Assembly: GCA_015522385.1 (NCBI GenBank)
Contig: WAMJ01000259.1
Span: forward strand, 1 to 41,579
Reading direction: 5' to 3'
Origin: Candidatus Heimdallarchaeota archaeon
Lineage (GTDB): Archaea; Asgardarchaeota; Heimdallarchaeia; Heimdallarchaeales; Kariarchaeaceae
Length of the DNA: 41,579 bases
Shown here piece by piece: positions 33,869-41,007 of this stretch. The stretch's first letter is position 1, and each line of letters begins with the position of its first letter. The notes under the pieces were generated by a model, which was given only the letters and a program-made list of their open reading frames with translations, was not told the origin of the DNA and ran no database searches. Position numbers and translations under genes: made by a program.

Positions 33869-35493
33869 TCAACGACTTCACCGTAGCCGATGAGCCTCCA
33901 CCTCTTTTGAACTCTTCGAGAGATGGCAATTTTGACGTCTGGGTCGAGAGCGACTACTCCGCTGAGCCTGAGCTCAGCAATACCCTTGCCGAGGTTGGTT
34001 ACTACACCCGTCATGGGTGCAGTACCGATAGTGAGGAGCAGTGCTTCCTTGGAGGCAATAGGTTTAACTTCAAGTTCCTCATCACTACCGACTACCTTGT
34101 CGAAGAGGGTGTACTTGAGCTTGATGTCATTCACTACCTCTACAGGGTTGTCTGGATCGGTAATGATACAACCGCTGAGATTGTCACTTCGTGTCATGGA
34201 GGGGTCAATGGTGGTCTGGATGGCCACAAGTCCTCCTGGAGTTGCGTTGTCCGAATCAGTTGTGGCACCGACCCTGATACTCACGACCTCCGTAACTGTG
34301 GGGATACGTTCTACCTGCTTGCCCGATTTCTTCTTCAGACCAGGGAGGATCAAAACCTTGTCCCCAACTTTCACCTTACCAGATTTGATAGACCCACCGA
34401 AAACTCCTCCTCGGAGTTGCATGGGCTCGGTTCCTGGTCTGTTGATGTCGAATGATCTAGCTGCAAACATACGCAGGGAAGCTTTCTCATCTCGTTTAGG
34501 GTTGGGGATAAAGTTCTGGATGGCAGAGAGGAGGAGGTCCATGTTGATCCCGTGGATCGCACTCATAGGGATAACAGGTGCTCCCTCTGCGATGGTTCCC
34601 TTGAGGAACTCTGTGATCTGTCTCTCATTTTCCCTAACTTGTTCTGGATCGACGAGCTCGACCTTGTTCTGGACGATGATTACATTCCTGATCCCGAGAG
34701 CTGTGATTGCGGCGAGATGCTCCCTTGTCTGTGGTTGTGGCACACTTTTATTTGCACCGATTACGAGGATCACCCCATCCATGATGGCTGCACCTGAGAG
34801 CATAACCTGCATGAGGATCTCGTGTCCTGGTGCGTCGACGAAGGAAACTCTTCTGTTAAGCTCTGCCTCAGCTCCACAATGGGCACATGTTGGGCTGATA
34901 CCCCACTTATCGGGCTCGTCACATTCGGGACACTCGTAGATATCCGCATCTGCATAACCTAATCTGATGGTAATACCTCTCTTGACCTCTTCTGAGTGGC
35001 TGTCAGGAAATACTCCTGTGAGTGCTTGAACGAGGGTCGATTTACCTTCGTCTACATGCCCTGCAGTCCCGATGTTGACACTGGGGTGTATCGTCTTCAC
35101 ATCTACCTTCTTTGTTGTGGACTTCTTCGCAGTTGACTTCTTAGTGGTAGTTTTCTTCTCCGTCGTCTTCTTTGTCGTGGACTTCTTCGCAGTAGACTTC
35201 TTAGTGGTAGTTTTCTTCTCCGTTGTCTTCTTTGTCGTGGACTTCGCAGTGGACTTCTTAGTGGTAGTTTTCTTCTCCGTCGTCTTCTTTGTCGTGGACT
35301 TCTTCGCAGTAGACTTCTTGGTGCTTGTCTTCTTCTCAGTTGTCTTTTTGGTCGTGGATTTCTTGGCAGTCGCCTTCTTCTTGGTGCTTGCCTTCTCCTC
35401 CGACTTTGTTTCTGTTTTCTTCGCTGTGGATTTTCTCGCAGTCGACTTTCTTTTCTTTACGGGTGTTTTCTCTTCTTTCTTTGCTATTTTCAA
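33865..35493 (-). CDS. Translation initiation factor aIF2 gamma with Lys/Thr-rich tail
   Basis: GTPase subunit of aIF2, which brings initiator Met-tRNA to the small ribosomal subunit. From residue 132 on it is a normal aIF2-gamma: G1 GHVDEGKST (145-153), switch II DAPGHE, zinc knuckle CPECDEPDKWGISPTCAHC, and NKVE as G4, ending at 542. Residues 1-130 are an unusual tail built of Lys/Thr/Ser repeats such as KKSTAKKSTTKKTTEKKTTT. The frame opens at a TTG (35493). An alternative GTG at 35100 (codon 132) would give 411 residues, the usual size. The tail region is translated in all likelihood: its 60-bp DNA repeats differ mostly at synonymous sites and by one whole-codon deletion. Confidence 0.9.
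   Translation of the reverse strand: MKIAKKEEKTPVKKRKSTARKSTAKKTETKSEEKASTKKKATAKKSTTKKTTEKKTSTKKSTAKKSTTKKTTEKKTTTKKSTAKSTTKKTTEKKTTTKKSTAKKSTTKKTTEKKTTTKKSTAKKSTTKKVDVKTIHPSVNIGTAGHVDEGKSTLVQALTGVFPDSHSEEVKRGITIRLGYADADIYECPECDEPDKWGISPTCAHCGAEAELNRRVSFVDAPGHEILMQVMLSGAAIMDGVILVIGANKSVPQPQTREHLAAITALGIRNVIIVQNKVELVDPEQVRENERQITEFLKGTIAEGAPVIPMSAIHGINMDLLLSAIQNFIPNPKRDEKASLRMFAARSFDINRPGTEPMQLRGGVFGGSIKSGKVKVGDKVLILPGLKKKSGKQVERIPTVTEVVSIRVGATTDSDNATPGGLVAIQTTIDPSMTRSDNLSGCIITDPDNPVEVVNDIKLKYTLFDKVVGSDEELEVKPIASKEALLLTIGTAPMTGVVTNLGKGIAELRLSGVVALDPDVKIAISRRVQKRWRLIGYGEVVE
35111..35347. repeat. Tandem 60-bp repeat inside the aIF2-gamma gene
   Basis: About four units: 35111-35170, 35171-35230, 35231-35287 and 35288-35347, the third shortened by 3 bases (one codon), with a degenerate fifth unit after 35348. 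On the coding strand each unit encodes a 20-residue S/T-A-K-K-S-T-T-K-K block. Differences are mostly third-position changes. Confidence 0.85.
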
Positions 35494-35526
35494 TCACTTC
35501 CTTGACTCCGAGATGAAGGGTCTGTT

Positions 35527-35913
35527 TTACTCTGAGAGAGGTTTGCTACCTTCTTTGACTACGACACAGTTCAGCTGTGCGACATCGTCTTGAATTTCGT
35601 TTCCTCGTAGTCTCTTGCGCTTCCGCTCTCCTTTCTTCCTCGGTTTGTAGCCAACTCCCTTGCTCAGCAGAGGCTTGTAATGGAGGTTACCCTCGAAGTC
35701 GGGGCGCAGGGGGAAGCCGTTCTTATCGGTTCCTCCAGTGATCTTGAATACATATCCATCGTAGTCCTCTCCAATGAGATTACCCTCGAACTCGTCACCT
35801 ATAACGTAACCGTACAGAGGTGCCTGAGCCTCATCTTGGAGGAGGATCTTCTCGGTTTTACCGGATTTGGTCCCGATATTGATAATCATCTTAGTAACTT
35901 GTTTCTTTGCCAT
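35527..35913 (-). CDS. 30S ribosomal protein eS6
   Basis: 128 residues, the length of archaeal eS6. Seen: QAPLYGYVIGDEFEGNLIGE, GYVFKITGGTDKNGFPLRPD and GVGYKPRKKGERKRKRLRGN, the latter the rRNA-binding basic stretch typical of S6e. It lies 33 bases upstream of aIF2-gamma on the same strand, the usual archaeal order. A TATA-like TATAAGT (35938-35944 on the minus strand) lies about 28 bases before the ATG at 35913. Confidence 0.93.
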   Translation of the reverse strand: MAKKQVTKMIINIGTKSGKTEKILLQDEAQAPLYGYVIGDEFEGNLIGEDYDGYVFKITGGTDKNGFPLRPDFEGNLHYKPLLSKGVGYKPRKKGERKRKRLRGNEIQDDVAQLNCVVVKEGSKPLSE

Positions 35914-36040
35914 GTGTCTCAGACCTCGTTATCTCTAACTTATACTTCTCAACTTATCTAGCGTATTAAAATTGTAGTTTTAGTTCGCGCGTAACACCTC
36001 TTGTCTCCACTCGAAATCTAACACAAGGAATTTAATAGAC

Positions 36041-36047
36041 ATATATT
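36041..36047 (+). promoter_or_regulatory. TATA-like element of rpo7
   Basis: ATATATT about 41 bases before the ATG at 36085, which leaves room for a leader of roughly 15 bases. The 171-base divergent spacer between eS6 and rpo7 holds no other clear element. Confidence 0.4.
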
Positions 36048-36084
36048 CACTTAGTTTGTCGATATTACTCAGGGAGCCCTATCT

Positions 36085-36645
36085 ATGTATTACATCTCAT
36101 CTATAACCGATACACTTCGCGTACCACCTGATAGATTCGATCAGAACCTCAGTTCAATACTTCTTGACTTGGCGAGAGACAGCCTAGAGGGGAAGATCTT
36201 TCCCGAGTTGGGATACATCGTCTCTGTCATGGAAGCCGAGGAGATTGGGAAGGGCAAGCTGATCCCTCAAGACGGTGGTGCCTTTTATCCCTGCAACTTC
36301 AAAGTACTGAGCTATAAGCCTGAGAGGGGAGAGATCGTCGAGGGTAAGGTGAACGATATCACCAGCTTCGGGATATTCATCCAGGTTTCCACTATCCAAC
36401 CCCTGTGCCATATCTCTCAGGTGGGCAATGACCACTTCAGGTACGACGATTCCGCCAATAGGCTGATAGGTAAGGACACTGGTGCCACCGTAGATGTCGG
36501 TGAGATGGTCAGGGGTAGGATCATCGTTGTGGGTGTGCAGAAGAAAGCTATCCGTGTCGGAATAACGATGCGACAAGCCGGGCTAGGTACACAAGCGTGG
36601 ATAGATGAATGGAAAGAATCTTTAATTGAGAAGAGACAGGAATAG
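36085..36645 (+). CDS. DNA-directed RNA polymerase subunit Rpo7 (RpoE')
   Basis: Rpo7 of the archaeal RNA polymerase stalk, 186 residues, normal length. N-terminal RNP-like half: DTLRVPPDRF then GYIVSVMEAEEIGKGKLIPQDGGAFYPCNFKVLSY. C-terminal S1-type OB half: GEIVEGKVNDITSFGIFIQVS and PLCHISQV, closing with KKAIRVGITMRQAGLG. Together with Rpo4 it binds exiting RNA and aids initiation and elongation. In most archaea rpo7 is followed directly by spt4; here a QueG-like gene follows and spt4 lies 2 kb away on the other strand. Confidence 0.95.
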   Translation: MYYISSITDTLRVPPDRFDQNLSSILLDLARDSLEGKIFPELGYIVSVMEAEEIGKGKLIPQDGGAFYPCNFKVLSYKPERGEIVEGKVNDITSFGIFIQVSTIQPLCHISQVGNDHFRYDDSANRLIGKDTGATVDVGEMVRGRIIVVGVQKKAIRVGITMRQAGLGTQAWIDEWKESLIEKRQE

Positions 36646-36649
36646 AATA

Positions 36650-37588
36650 GTGCTAGATACTACCAAGCAGCGCCAACTCGCACAGATCATCCCGAGGGGT
36701 ATGGAAGGTGATCCTGTCATTGAGGAGTACCGGTTGAGGTACAACAAGCAGCGCGAGACGATCTCAGCTCTCAATCGAACTGCGAGCAATCCTTCCTCAT
36801 ACAAGGGGGATCCAGAGATAATCCTTGATCTGATCCTTGAAGGAGGGAGGGGTGGTGTGGCGGAGTTGAGACCGGAATTCCTCTTTAAGGGGAATTGGCT
36901 TCCGGAATCCCACCAGAGGGTCATCGTACTCATCGAGCAGATGGATTACTGGAAGATGAGTACAGTCCCGTCACTGGAGTCTGCCCGTGAAATAATGCGG
37001 ACGTACATGCAGCTTGGAGACAGGCTCATTTCCTTGGCACAGAAGCTTGTGGATCTTGGGGTATCTGTCTTCGTTCACCATCCCCTTGGGGACTTTGATG
37101 AGTACCACCAACTCCTTCTTCCTCCTCACGCCCGCCACGCAGGTCTGGGTGAGCAGGGGAGAACAGGATTATTCATCGACTATGAGCTGGGTCCACTTGT
37201 TCGAGTGGGTGGCATATCAACCGATATCGCCATCCCAAATGGTAAACCAAAGGACAGGGGGATAACCGAGTTCTGCAAGAAGTGCGTCTACTGCGTCAAT
37301 AATTGCCCAGTCAGCGCCCTCCCCTCGATGACCAAGTTGCAAAGTTTGGTAGAAGGTGTAGAGATTGAGTTCAAGGTAAATGGAGACCGTTGTATCAAGT
37401 ACTTCTCCAATCACTACGGTTGCGGGATGTGCATGTTCCACTGTGTCCTCGCCAAACCCACCAAGGAGGAAATTACCAAGAGGGTGGAACGGATAGAGAC
37501 TTGGTACACCACATGGGAGATTCCAGGTCTGTTGAATGAAGAGAAGATGAATTATGTAAAAAGGGTTAGAGAACAATCTACTTCTTGA
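36650..37588 (+). CDS. QueG-like/reductive-dehalogenase-like iron-sulfur protein
   Basis: An Fe-S protein with the second half of the QueG/reductive dehalogenase group: HARHAGLGEQGRTGLFIDYELGP (about 159-181 of the long form), a first cluster CKKCVYCVNNCP (C-x2-C-x2-C-x3-C-P), and a second cluster using C in GDRCIKYFS and GCGMCMFHC. The N-terminal part has no clear cobalamin site by eye. The frame opens at TTG 36626 inside rpo7, but a GTG at 36650, 5 bases after the rpo7 stop and behind AGGAATA, is a better start. It may reduce epoxyqueuosine-like bases or another substrate; archaea carry archaeosine rather than queuosine, so the role is uncertain. Its end overlaps the convergent eS27 gene by 11 bases. 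Confidence 0.75.
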   Translation: MLDTTKQRQLAQIIPRGMEGDPVIEEYRLRYNKQRETISALNRTASNPSSYKGDPEIILDLILEGGRGGVAELRPEFLFKGNWLPESHQRVIVLIEQMDYWKMSTVPSLESAREIMRTYMQLGDRLISLAQKLVDLGVSVFVHHPLGDFDEYHQLLLPPHARHAGLGEQGRTGLFIDYELGPLVRVGGISTDIAIPNGKPKDRGITEFCKKCVYCVNNCPVSALPSMTKLQSLVEGVEIEFKVNGDRCIKYFSNHYGCGMCMFHCVLAKPTKEEITKRVERIETWYTTWEIPGLLNEEKMNYVKRVREQSTS

Positions 37589-37730
37589 ATTCGGTGTGTC
37601 CACAGTGTCCGCAAGTGAATCTGTCCTTGTGCTCGCCCATGAAGTACCCGGGTCCGCACTCGGGGCAGGCCTTCATCTTCCGTGTGACTGTGTTGTCGTC
37701 CACAACTTTGATGTACTTGTTCTCTGTCAC
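37578..37730 (-). CDS. 30S ribosomal protein eS27/S27ae (small, GTG start)
   Basis: A 50-residue zinc-ribbon ribosomal protein, read directly from the sequence (MTENKYIKVVDDNTVTRKMK at the start). Cys22, Cys25, Cys40 and Cys43 (C-x2-C-x14-C-x2-C) bind zinc; PECGPGYFMGEHKDRFTCG is the typical core of archaeal S27ae. The start is a GTG at 37730 that overlaps the eS24 stop (GTGA at 37727-37730). Below common gene-finder cut-offs and easily missed. Last gene of the spt4-DPCK-eS24-eS27 unit. Confidence 0.9.
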   Translation of the reverse strand: MTENKYIKVVDDNTVTRKMKACPECGPGYFMGEHKDRFTCGHCGHTEFKK

Positions 37731-38020
37731 TCGTCGTCTCCTCCAGCTGTATTCCTTTTGATGATGTGTACTGCCTCAACCTTATCTCTTATCTCGACCG
37801 ATGGGTAGATGTAGGCGTGACCGGTCGAAACCTGCCGACCGAACTTCCCCTCGATCTTCCTAATAATGGTTCTCTCCGCGTCTGCGTTGAGCAGGGCAGC
37901 GAGTTTGCTCTGGACGGCAAGCCTTGCAGGTGTGCTCTCACCATCGTAGTGTAACTCGAAGGTTATCTCCTCTCTGTCGAGAAGTGGGTTTTCCTTTCTT
38001 TCAAGTATCTCGATGTTCAT
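37727..38020 (-). CDS. 30S ribosomal protein eS24
   Basis: 97 residues, archaeal S24e. Seen: MNIEILERKENPLLDREEIT, then TPARLAVQSKLAALLNADAE and GHAYIYPSVEIRDKVE, with an acidic end (GGDDE). It overlaps the DPCK gene by 20 bases and eS27 by 4, showing tight translational coupling. Confidence 0.93.
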   Translation of the reverse strand: MNIEILERKENPLLDREEITFELHYDGESTPARLAVQSKLAALLNADAERTIIRKIEGKFGRQVSTGHAYIYPSVEIRDKVEAVHIIKRNTAGGDDE

Positions 38021-38558
38021 CTGAAACTGTCTCCATTCTGTCGATGATGCTCTCTATTAAAAATCTCTTTGATAGATTTCTCGTCAGCACAACCGCACCC
38101 TTGTTCGGCTGTCCATAAATGACCGAGTAGTCCCTATCACCCAGTTCGATGATGACTGGGAGAACCAGTAGATCCTCTTCCCCGTCGACAATAAGGTGGA
38201 TCCTGCTCTCCGGGGTGAGCTCCTCGACGATGTAGCGGATCGTTCCCCAGGCCTCTTCAGAGACCTCCGCCGCAGGACTGGTAGTGATGATCTCCTCGTA
38301 GCGTGCGTCCTCTACCTTCTGCTCTAACTCCGCCCTCTTGGTCATTCCATCCGTGACCATGAGCTGGGGCTGCACCCCGTTCACAAGAAGCATATTGCTT
38401 ACGACATCACCTATTGTGACTATGAGCCCACTGCTCTGTGCCAATCTCTTCGCAAGCACTGGTCCAACCTGCTGCGCCGTACCCTCTATCAATTCACCTA
38501 GTGGCTCTGCCAGCTCTGACCGAAGTTCTACAGGAAGTCTGAGGTGTCGTATCTCCAT
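38001..38558 (-). CDS. GTP-dependent dephospho-CoA kinase (DUF359)
   Basis: Final step of archaeal coenzyme A synthesis: phosphorylates dephospho-CoA with GTP. 185 residues. Family motifs seen: IGDVVSN (49-55), VTDGM (68-72) and VDGEEDLLVLPV (124-135), with the acidic residues believed to bind substrate and metal. Starts 5 bases after spt4. In archaea this gene is regularly found between spt4 and eS24, as here. Confidence 0.9.
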   Translation of the reverse strand: MEIRHLRLPVELRSELAEPLGELIEGTAQQVGPVLAKRLAQSSGLIVTIGDVVSNMLLVNGVQPQLMVTDGMTKRAELEQKVEDARYEEIITTSPAAEVSEEAWGTIRYIVEELTPESRIHLIVDGEEDLLVLPVIIELGDRDYSVIYGQPNKGAVVLTRNLSKRFLIESIIDRMETVSDEHRDT

Positions 38559-38563
38559 GGTGC

Positions 38564-38752
38564 TTACCTGATCTTCAAGGCGAATTCGCCAGTCTCTGTG
38601 ATACCAAGTTTGACGGCAATCTCGCTGTTCTCGGGGTCTATCACAACCACAATTCCTGACCAGTCCTCAGTGAGGTCGATACTGTTACACCTCTCGCACC
38701 TTGGATTAGACTTGTCTGATTGGATTGCTCGGCATTTTCTGCAGGCTTTCAT
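38564..38752 (-). CDS. spt4: Transcription elongation factor Spt4
   Basis: 62 residues with one zinc ribbon: Cys4, Cys7, Cys19 and Cys22, then LTEDWSGIVVVIDPENSEIAV and a short C-terminus. Spt4 pairs with Spt5 on RNA polymerase to aid elongation; formerly called RpoE''. First gene of the block with DPCK, eS24 and eS27. Confidence 0.92.
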   Translation of the reverse strand: MKACRKCRAIQSDKSNPRCERCNSIDLTEDWSGIVVVIDPENSEIAVKLGITETGEFALKIR

Positions 38753-38842
38753 CTGGTCTCACATCTCCGGCTTGTGATTTAAATTTTTTAGTGGGAGACA
38801 GCAGGGTGCAAACTTTTTTGTTGTGGGATGCAGGAAAATTTT

Positions 38843-38849
38843 CTAATAT
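38843..38849 (+). promoter_or_regulatory. TATA-like element of the ornithine aminotransferase gene
   Basis: CTAATAT centred 25 bases before the ATG at 38871; this supports that start rather than the in-frame ATG at 38895. Confidence 0.5.
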
Positions 38850-38870
38850 CTCCGAACCTCTCCTCAATCA

Positions 38871-40094
38871 ATGACCAACGAAGAAGGTTTGACAATGGAA
38901 TATATTCAGAAGGAGGAGAAGTGGACGAGCCCGAACTACACACCTATACGTGTTGTGCTCTCGAAGGGTGAGGGAGTTTACGTTTGGGACGTCGAGGGCA
39001 AACGTTACCTCGACTGCCTTTCCGCGTACTCCGCAGTGAACCAGGGACACCAGCACCCCAAGATCGTAGCCGCGGCCAAGGATCAGTTAGAGACCCTGAC
39101 GCTCACCTCCCGCGCATTCTTCAACGACCAGTTGGGAGAGTTCATGAAGACCTTGTGTGAGTTCGCAGGATACGAGATGGCCTGCCCTATGAACACAGGA
39201 GCTGAGGCGGTCGAGACGGCCATTAAGGTTGCACGGAGGTGGGGATACTGGCATAAAAAGGTTGAGAAGGACAAGGCAGAGATCATCGTCTGTGAGAACA
39301 ACTTCCACGGAAGGACAACAACTATCGTCGGCTTTAGCTCAGACCCTGATACCTACGGTGACTTCGGACCTGCAACACCCGGCTTCAAGAAGATCCCGTT
39401 CGGTGATGCAGCAGCGCTCAAGGAGGCGATCACCCCCAACACCGTCGCGTTCCTCGTCGAACCCATACAGGGAGAGGCCGGAGTCATTGTACCCCCCGAG
39501 AACTATCTCAATGAGGTCTATGAGATCTGCAAGGTAAACAATGTCCTACTCATCGCTGACGAGATCCAGACTGGCTTCTCCAGGACAGGTAAGGACTTCT
39601 GCTTTCAGCACTTCGGGATCAAACCCGACCTTGTCTGTGTGGGTAAGGCACTCGGTGGCGGTATCATGCCCATCTCAGGAGTTCTCGGTTCCAAGGAGAT
39701 CCTCAGTGTTCTGACCAGTGGATCCCACGGCTCGACCTTCGGGGGGAACCCACTGGCCTCCCGGATCGCAGTCACTGCTATCGAGGTAATCAAAGAGGAG
39801 AAGCTTTCCGAGCGGTCTAAAGAACTGGGTGAGTACTTCAAGAAGAAGTTGGAGACGCTTCCCAAATCTAAGATCAAGGAGGTCAGAGGGATGGGACTAC
39901 TGCTTGCAATAGAGTTCACCGAGGAGGCGGGTCCCGCCAAACCGTATGTCTACGCTATGAAAGAGCGAGGAATTCTGGCCAAGCAGACACACGAGACCAC
40001 CATCAGGTTTGCTCCCCCCCTCGTCATCACCAAGGAGCAGATTGACGAAGCTTTCGAGGCCATCAAGGACGCTGTCGAGAATACCAGCGCTTGA
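38871..40094 (+). CDS. rocD: Ornithine aminotransferase (ornithine--oxo-acid transaminase)
   Basis: 407 residues, class III aminotransferase. It converts ornithine and 2-oxoglutarate to glutamate semialdehyde and glutamate, linking arginine and proline metabolism. Seen: SAYSAVNQGHQHPKIV (51-66), MNTGAEAVETAIKVARRWGY (107-126), Asp230 in IADEIQTGFSRTG and Schiff-base Lys259 in VGKALGGG. The first two stretches are typical of ornithine aminotransferase rather than acetylornithine enzymes. No arginase or proline genes lie next to it. Confidence 0.9.
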   Translation: MTNEEGLTMEYIQKEEKWTSPNYTPIRVVLSKGEGVYVWDVEGKRYLDCLSAYSAVNQGHQHPKIVAAAKDQLETLTLTSRAFFNDQLGEFMKTLCEFAGYEMACPMNTGAEAVETAIKVARRWGYWHKKVEKDKAEIIVCENNFHGRTTTIVGFSSDPDTYGDFGPATPGFKKIPFGDAAALKEAITPNTVAFLVEPIQGEAGVIVPPENYLNEVYEICKVNNVLLIADEIQTGFSRTGKDFCFQHFGIKPDLVCVGKALGGGIMPISGVLGSKEILSVLTSGSHGSTFGGNPLASRIAVTAIEVIKEEKLSERSKELGEYFKKKLETLPKSKIKEVRGMGLLLAIEFTEEAGPAKPYVYAMKERGILAKQTHETTIRFAPPLVITKEQIDEAFEAIKDAVENTSA

Positions 40095-40116
40095 ATTCTG
40101 TCTTAATTAAAATAAC

Positions 40117-40122
40117 TTAAAT
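40117..40122 (+). promoter_or_regulatory. TATA-like element before the 280-residue unknown gene
   Basis: TTAAAT in AACTTAAATCC, centred about 28 bases before the ATG at 40148. Confidence 0.45.
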
Positions 40123-40147
40123 CCGAAAGTTCACCAGCATTGTTCAG

Positions 40148-40990
40148 ATGGGTACATACATCAGGGCATATCCAGACTTCTCATTCGAGGTCGTCATCAC
40201 CAGTGGTAAGTTCAAGAAGAGAAGAGCCCATGTGCTCATCAACCCCAATTCACAAGTAGAGCTTGACGTCTTCGCGAACAAAGATGCTGCAGTGAACCCC
40301 GAGGGTGTCACTCACCTTGTATACTTGAGAAAGATCAAGGGGGATGAGGAGTGCTTCCTTAGAACCCTGAGACTTGCGGAGCTCCTGAACAAACCGGTGA
40401 TCGTGGACGAGGACTCAGGAACGGTGCTCCGCTCCGAAGGGATGAGTGTGAAGCAGCTGAGGTATATCACGGATGAGGATGTCATCCCCGGACTGAAAAT
40501 CATCCCTATTGAGTTCGAATGGAAGGACTACGAACCAGATAGAGAACATGTCAATCTCAATCCCCAGCCTGACAAATCGCCAATTCAGAAGGGGCTGGAG
40601 AACGTCGTCAGCAGTGTGAGCAATGTGCTCAATTTCTTCAACCCTGCAAAGCTCCTCTCCAAAGAGGAGGTAGAAGACACTCCGATAATGGAAGTAGACA
40701 GGGCCATGGCAATGTTGCTTGTCTTCAATAAAACAAGATTGCTCCTTCCGCTCGATGATTTCGGTTGTCGCTATGTTGATAAGATATCAGAGATGCATTC
40801 TCCGACGGTCATAGCGTTCTCCGAGTCAACCGTGTCAGAGGTGATCCAGTTGGAAATGAGGGCCAAGAACATCATGGTCTTTGACAAAAACCACCCCAAG
40901 GACAAGGAGCTCTTCATCCCCAAGTCTGTCAATGACACGGACTTCGACATCAAGCTGGCAAGCACGGAGGAATGGGTAGAGCTACTGTGA
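40148..40990 (+). CDS. Unknown protein, possibly degenerate metallo-beta-lactamase fold
   Basis: 280 residues, not recognised. The alternating pattern (EVVITSGKFKKRRAHVLINPN, then GVTHLVYLRKIKGDEECF, a helix LRTLRLAELLNKPVIVDED, then GLKIIPIEFEWKDYE) recalls a metallo-beta-lactamase-type fold, but the H-x-H-x-D-H metal site is not present, so it would be inactive if the resemblance is real. Residues about 130-190 look like a flexible insert. No signal peptide or membrane segment. Convergent, 17 bases from the next gene. Confidence 0.5.
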   Translation: MGTYIRAYPDFSFEVVITSGKFKKRRAHVLINPNSQVELDVFANKDAAVNPEGVTHLVYLRKIKGDEECFLRTLRLAELLNKPVIVDEDSGTVLRSEGMSVKQLRYITDEDVIPGLKIIPIEFEWKDYEPDREHVNLNPQPDKSPIQKGLENVVSSVSNVLNFFNPAKLLSKEEVEDTPIMEVDRAMAMLLVFNKTRLLLPLDDFGCRYVDKISEMHSPTVIAFSESTVSEVIQLEMRAKNIMVFDKNHPKDKELFIPKSVNDTDFDIKLASTEEWVELL

Positions 40991-41007
40991 GTACTATGAA
41001 ATTTGAC

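Noticed and set aside
33923..34939. Plus-strand open frame of 338 residues
   Set aside because: Lies fully antisense to aIF2-gamma, whose GTPase motifs are clear; composition is Ser/Leu-rich with no recognisable motif.
35111..35347. Possible CRISPR array (regular 60-bp periodicity)
   Set aside because: The repeats have no unique spacers, are in frame with a gene and encode the aIF2-gamma tail.
35072..35593. Plus-strand open frame of 173 residues that looks like a strongly hydrophobic repeat protein (VVFFSVVFFVVDF)
   Set aside because: It is the antisense reading of the Lys/Thr-rich repeat of aIF2-gamma: Lys/Thr codons read backwards give Phe/Val/Leu. The minus-strand frame continues into a conserved gene.
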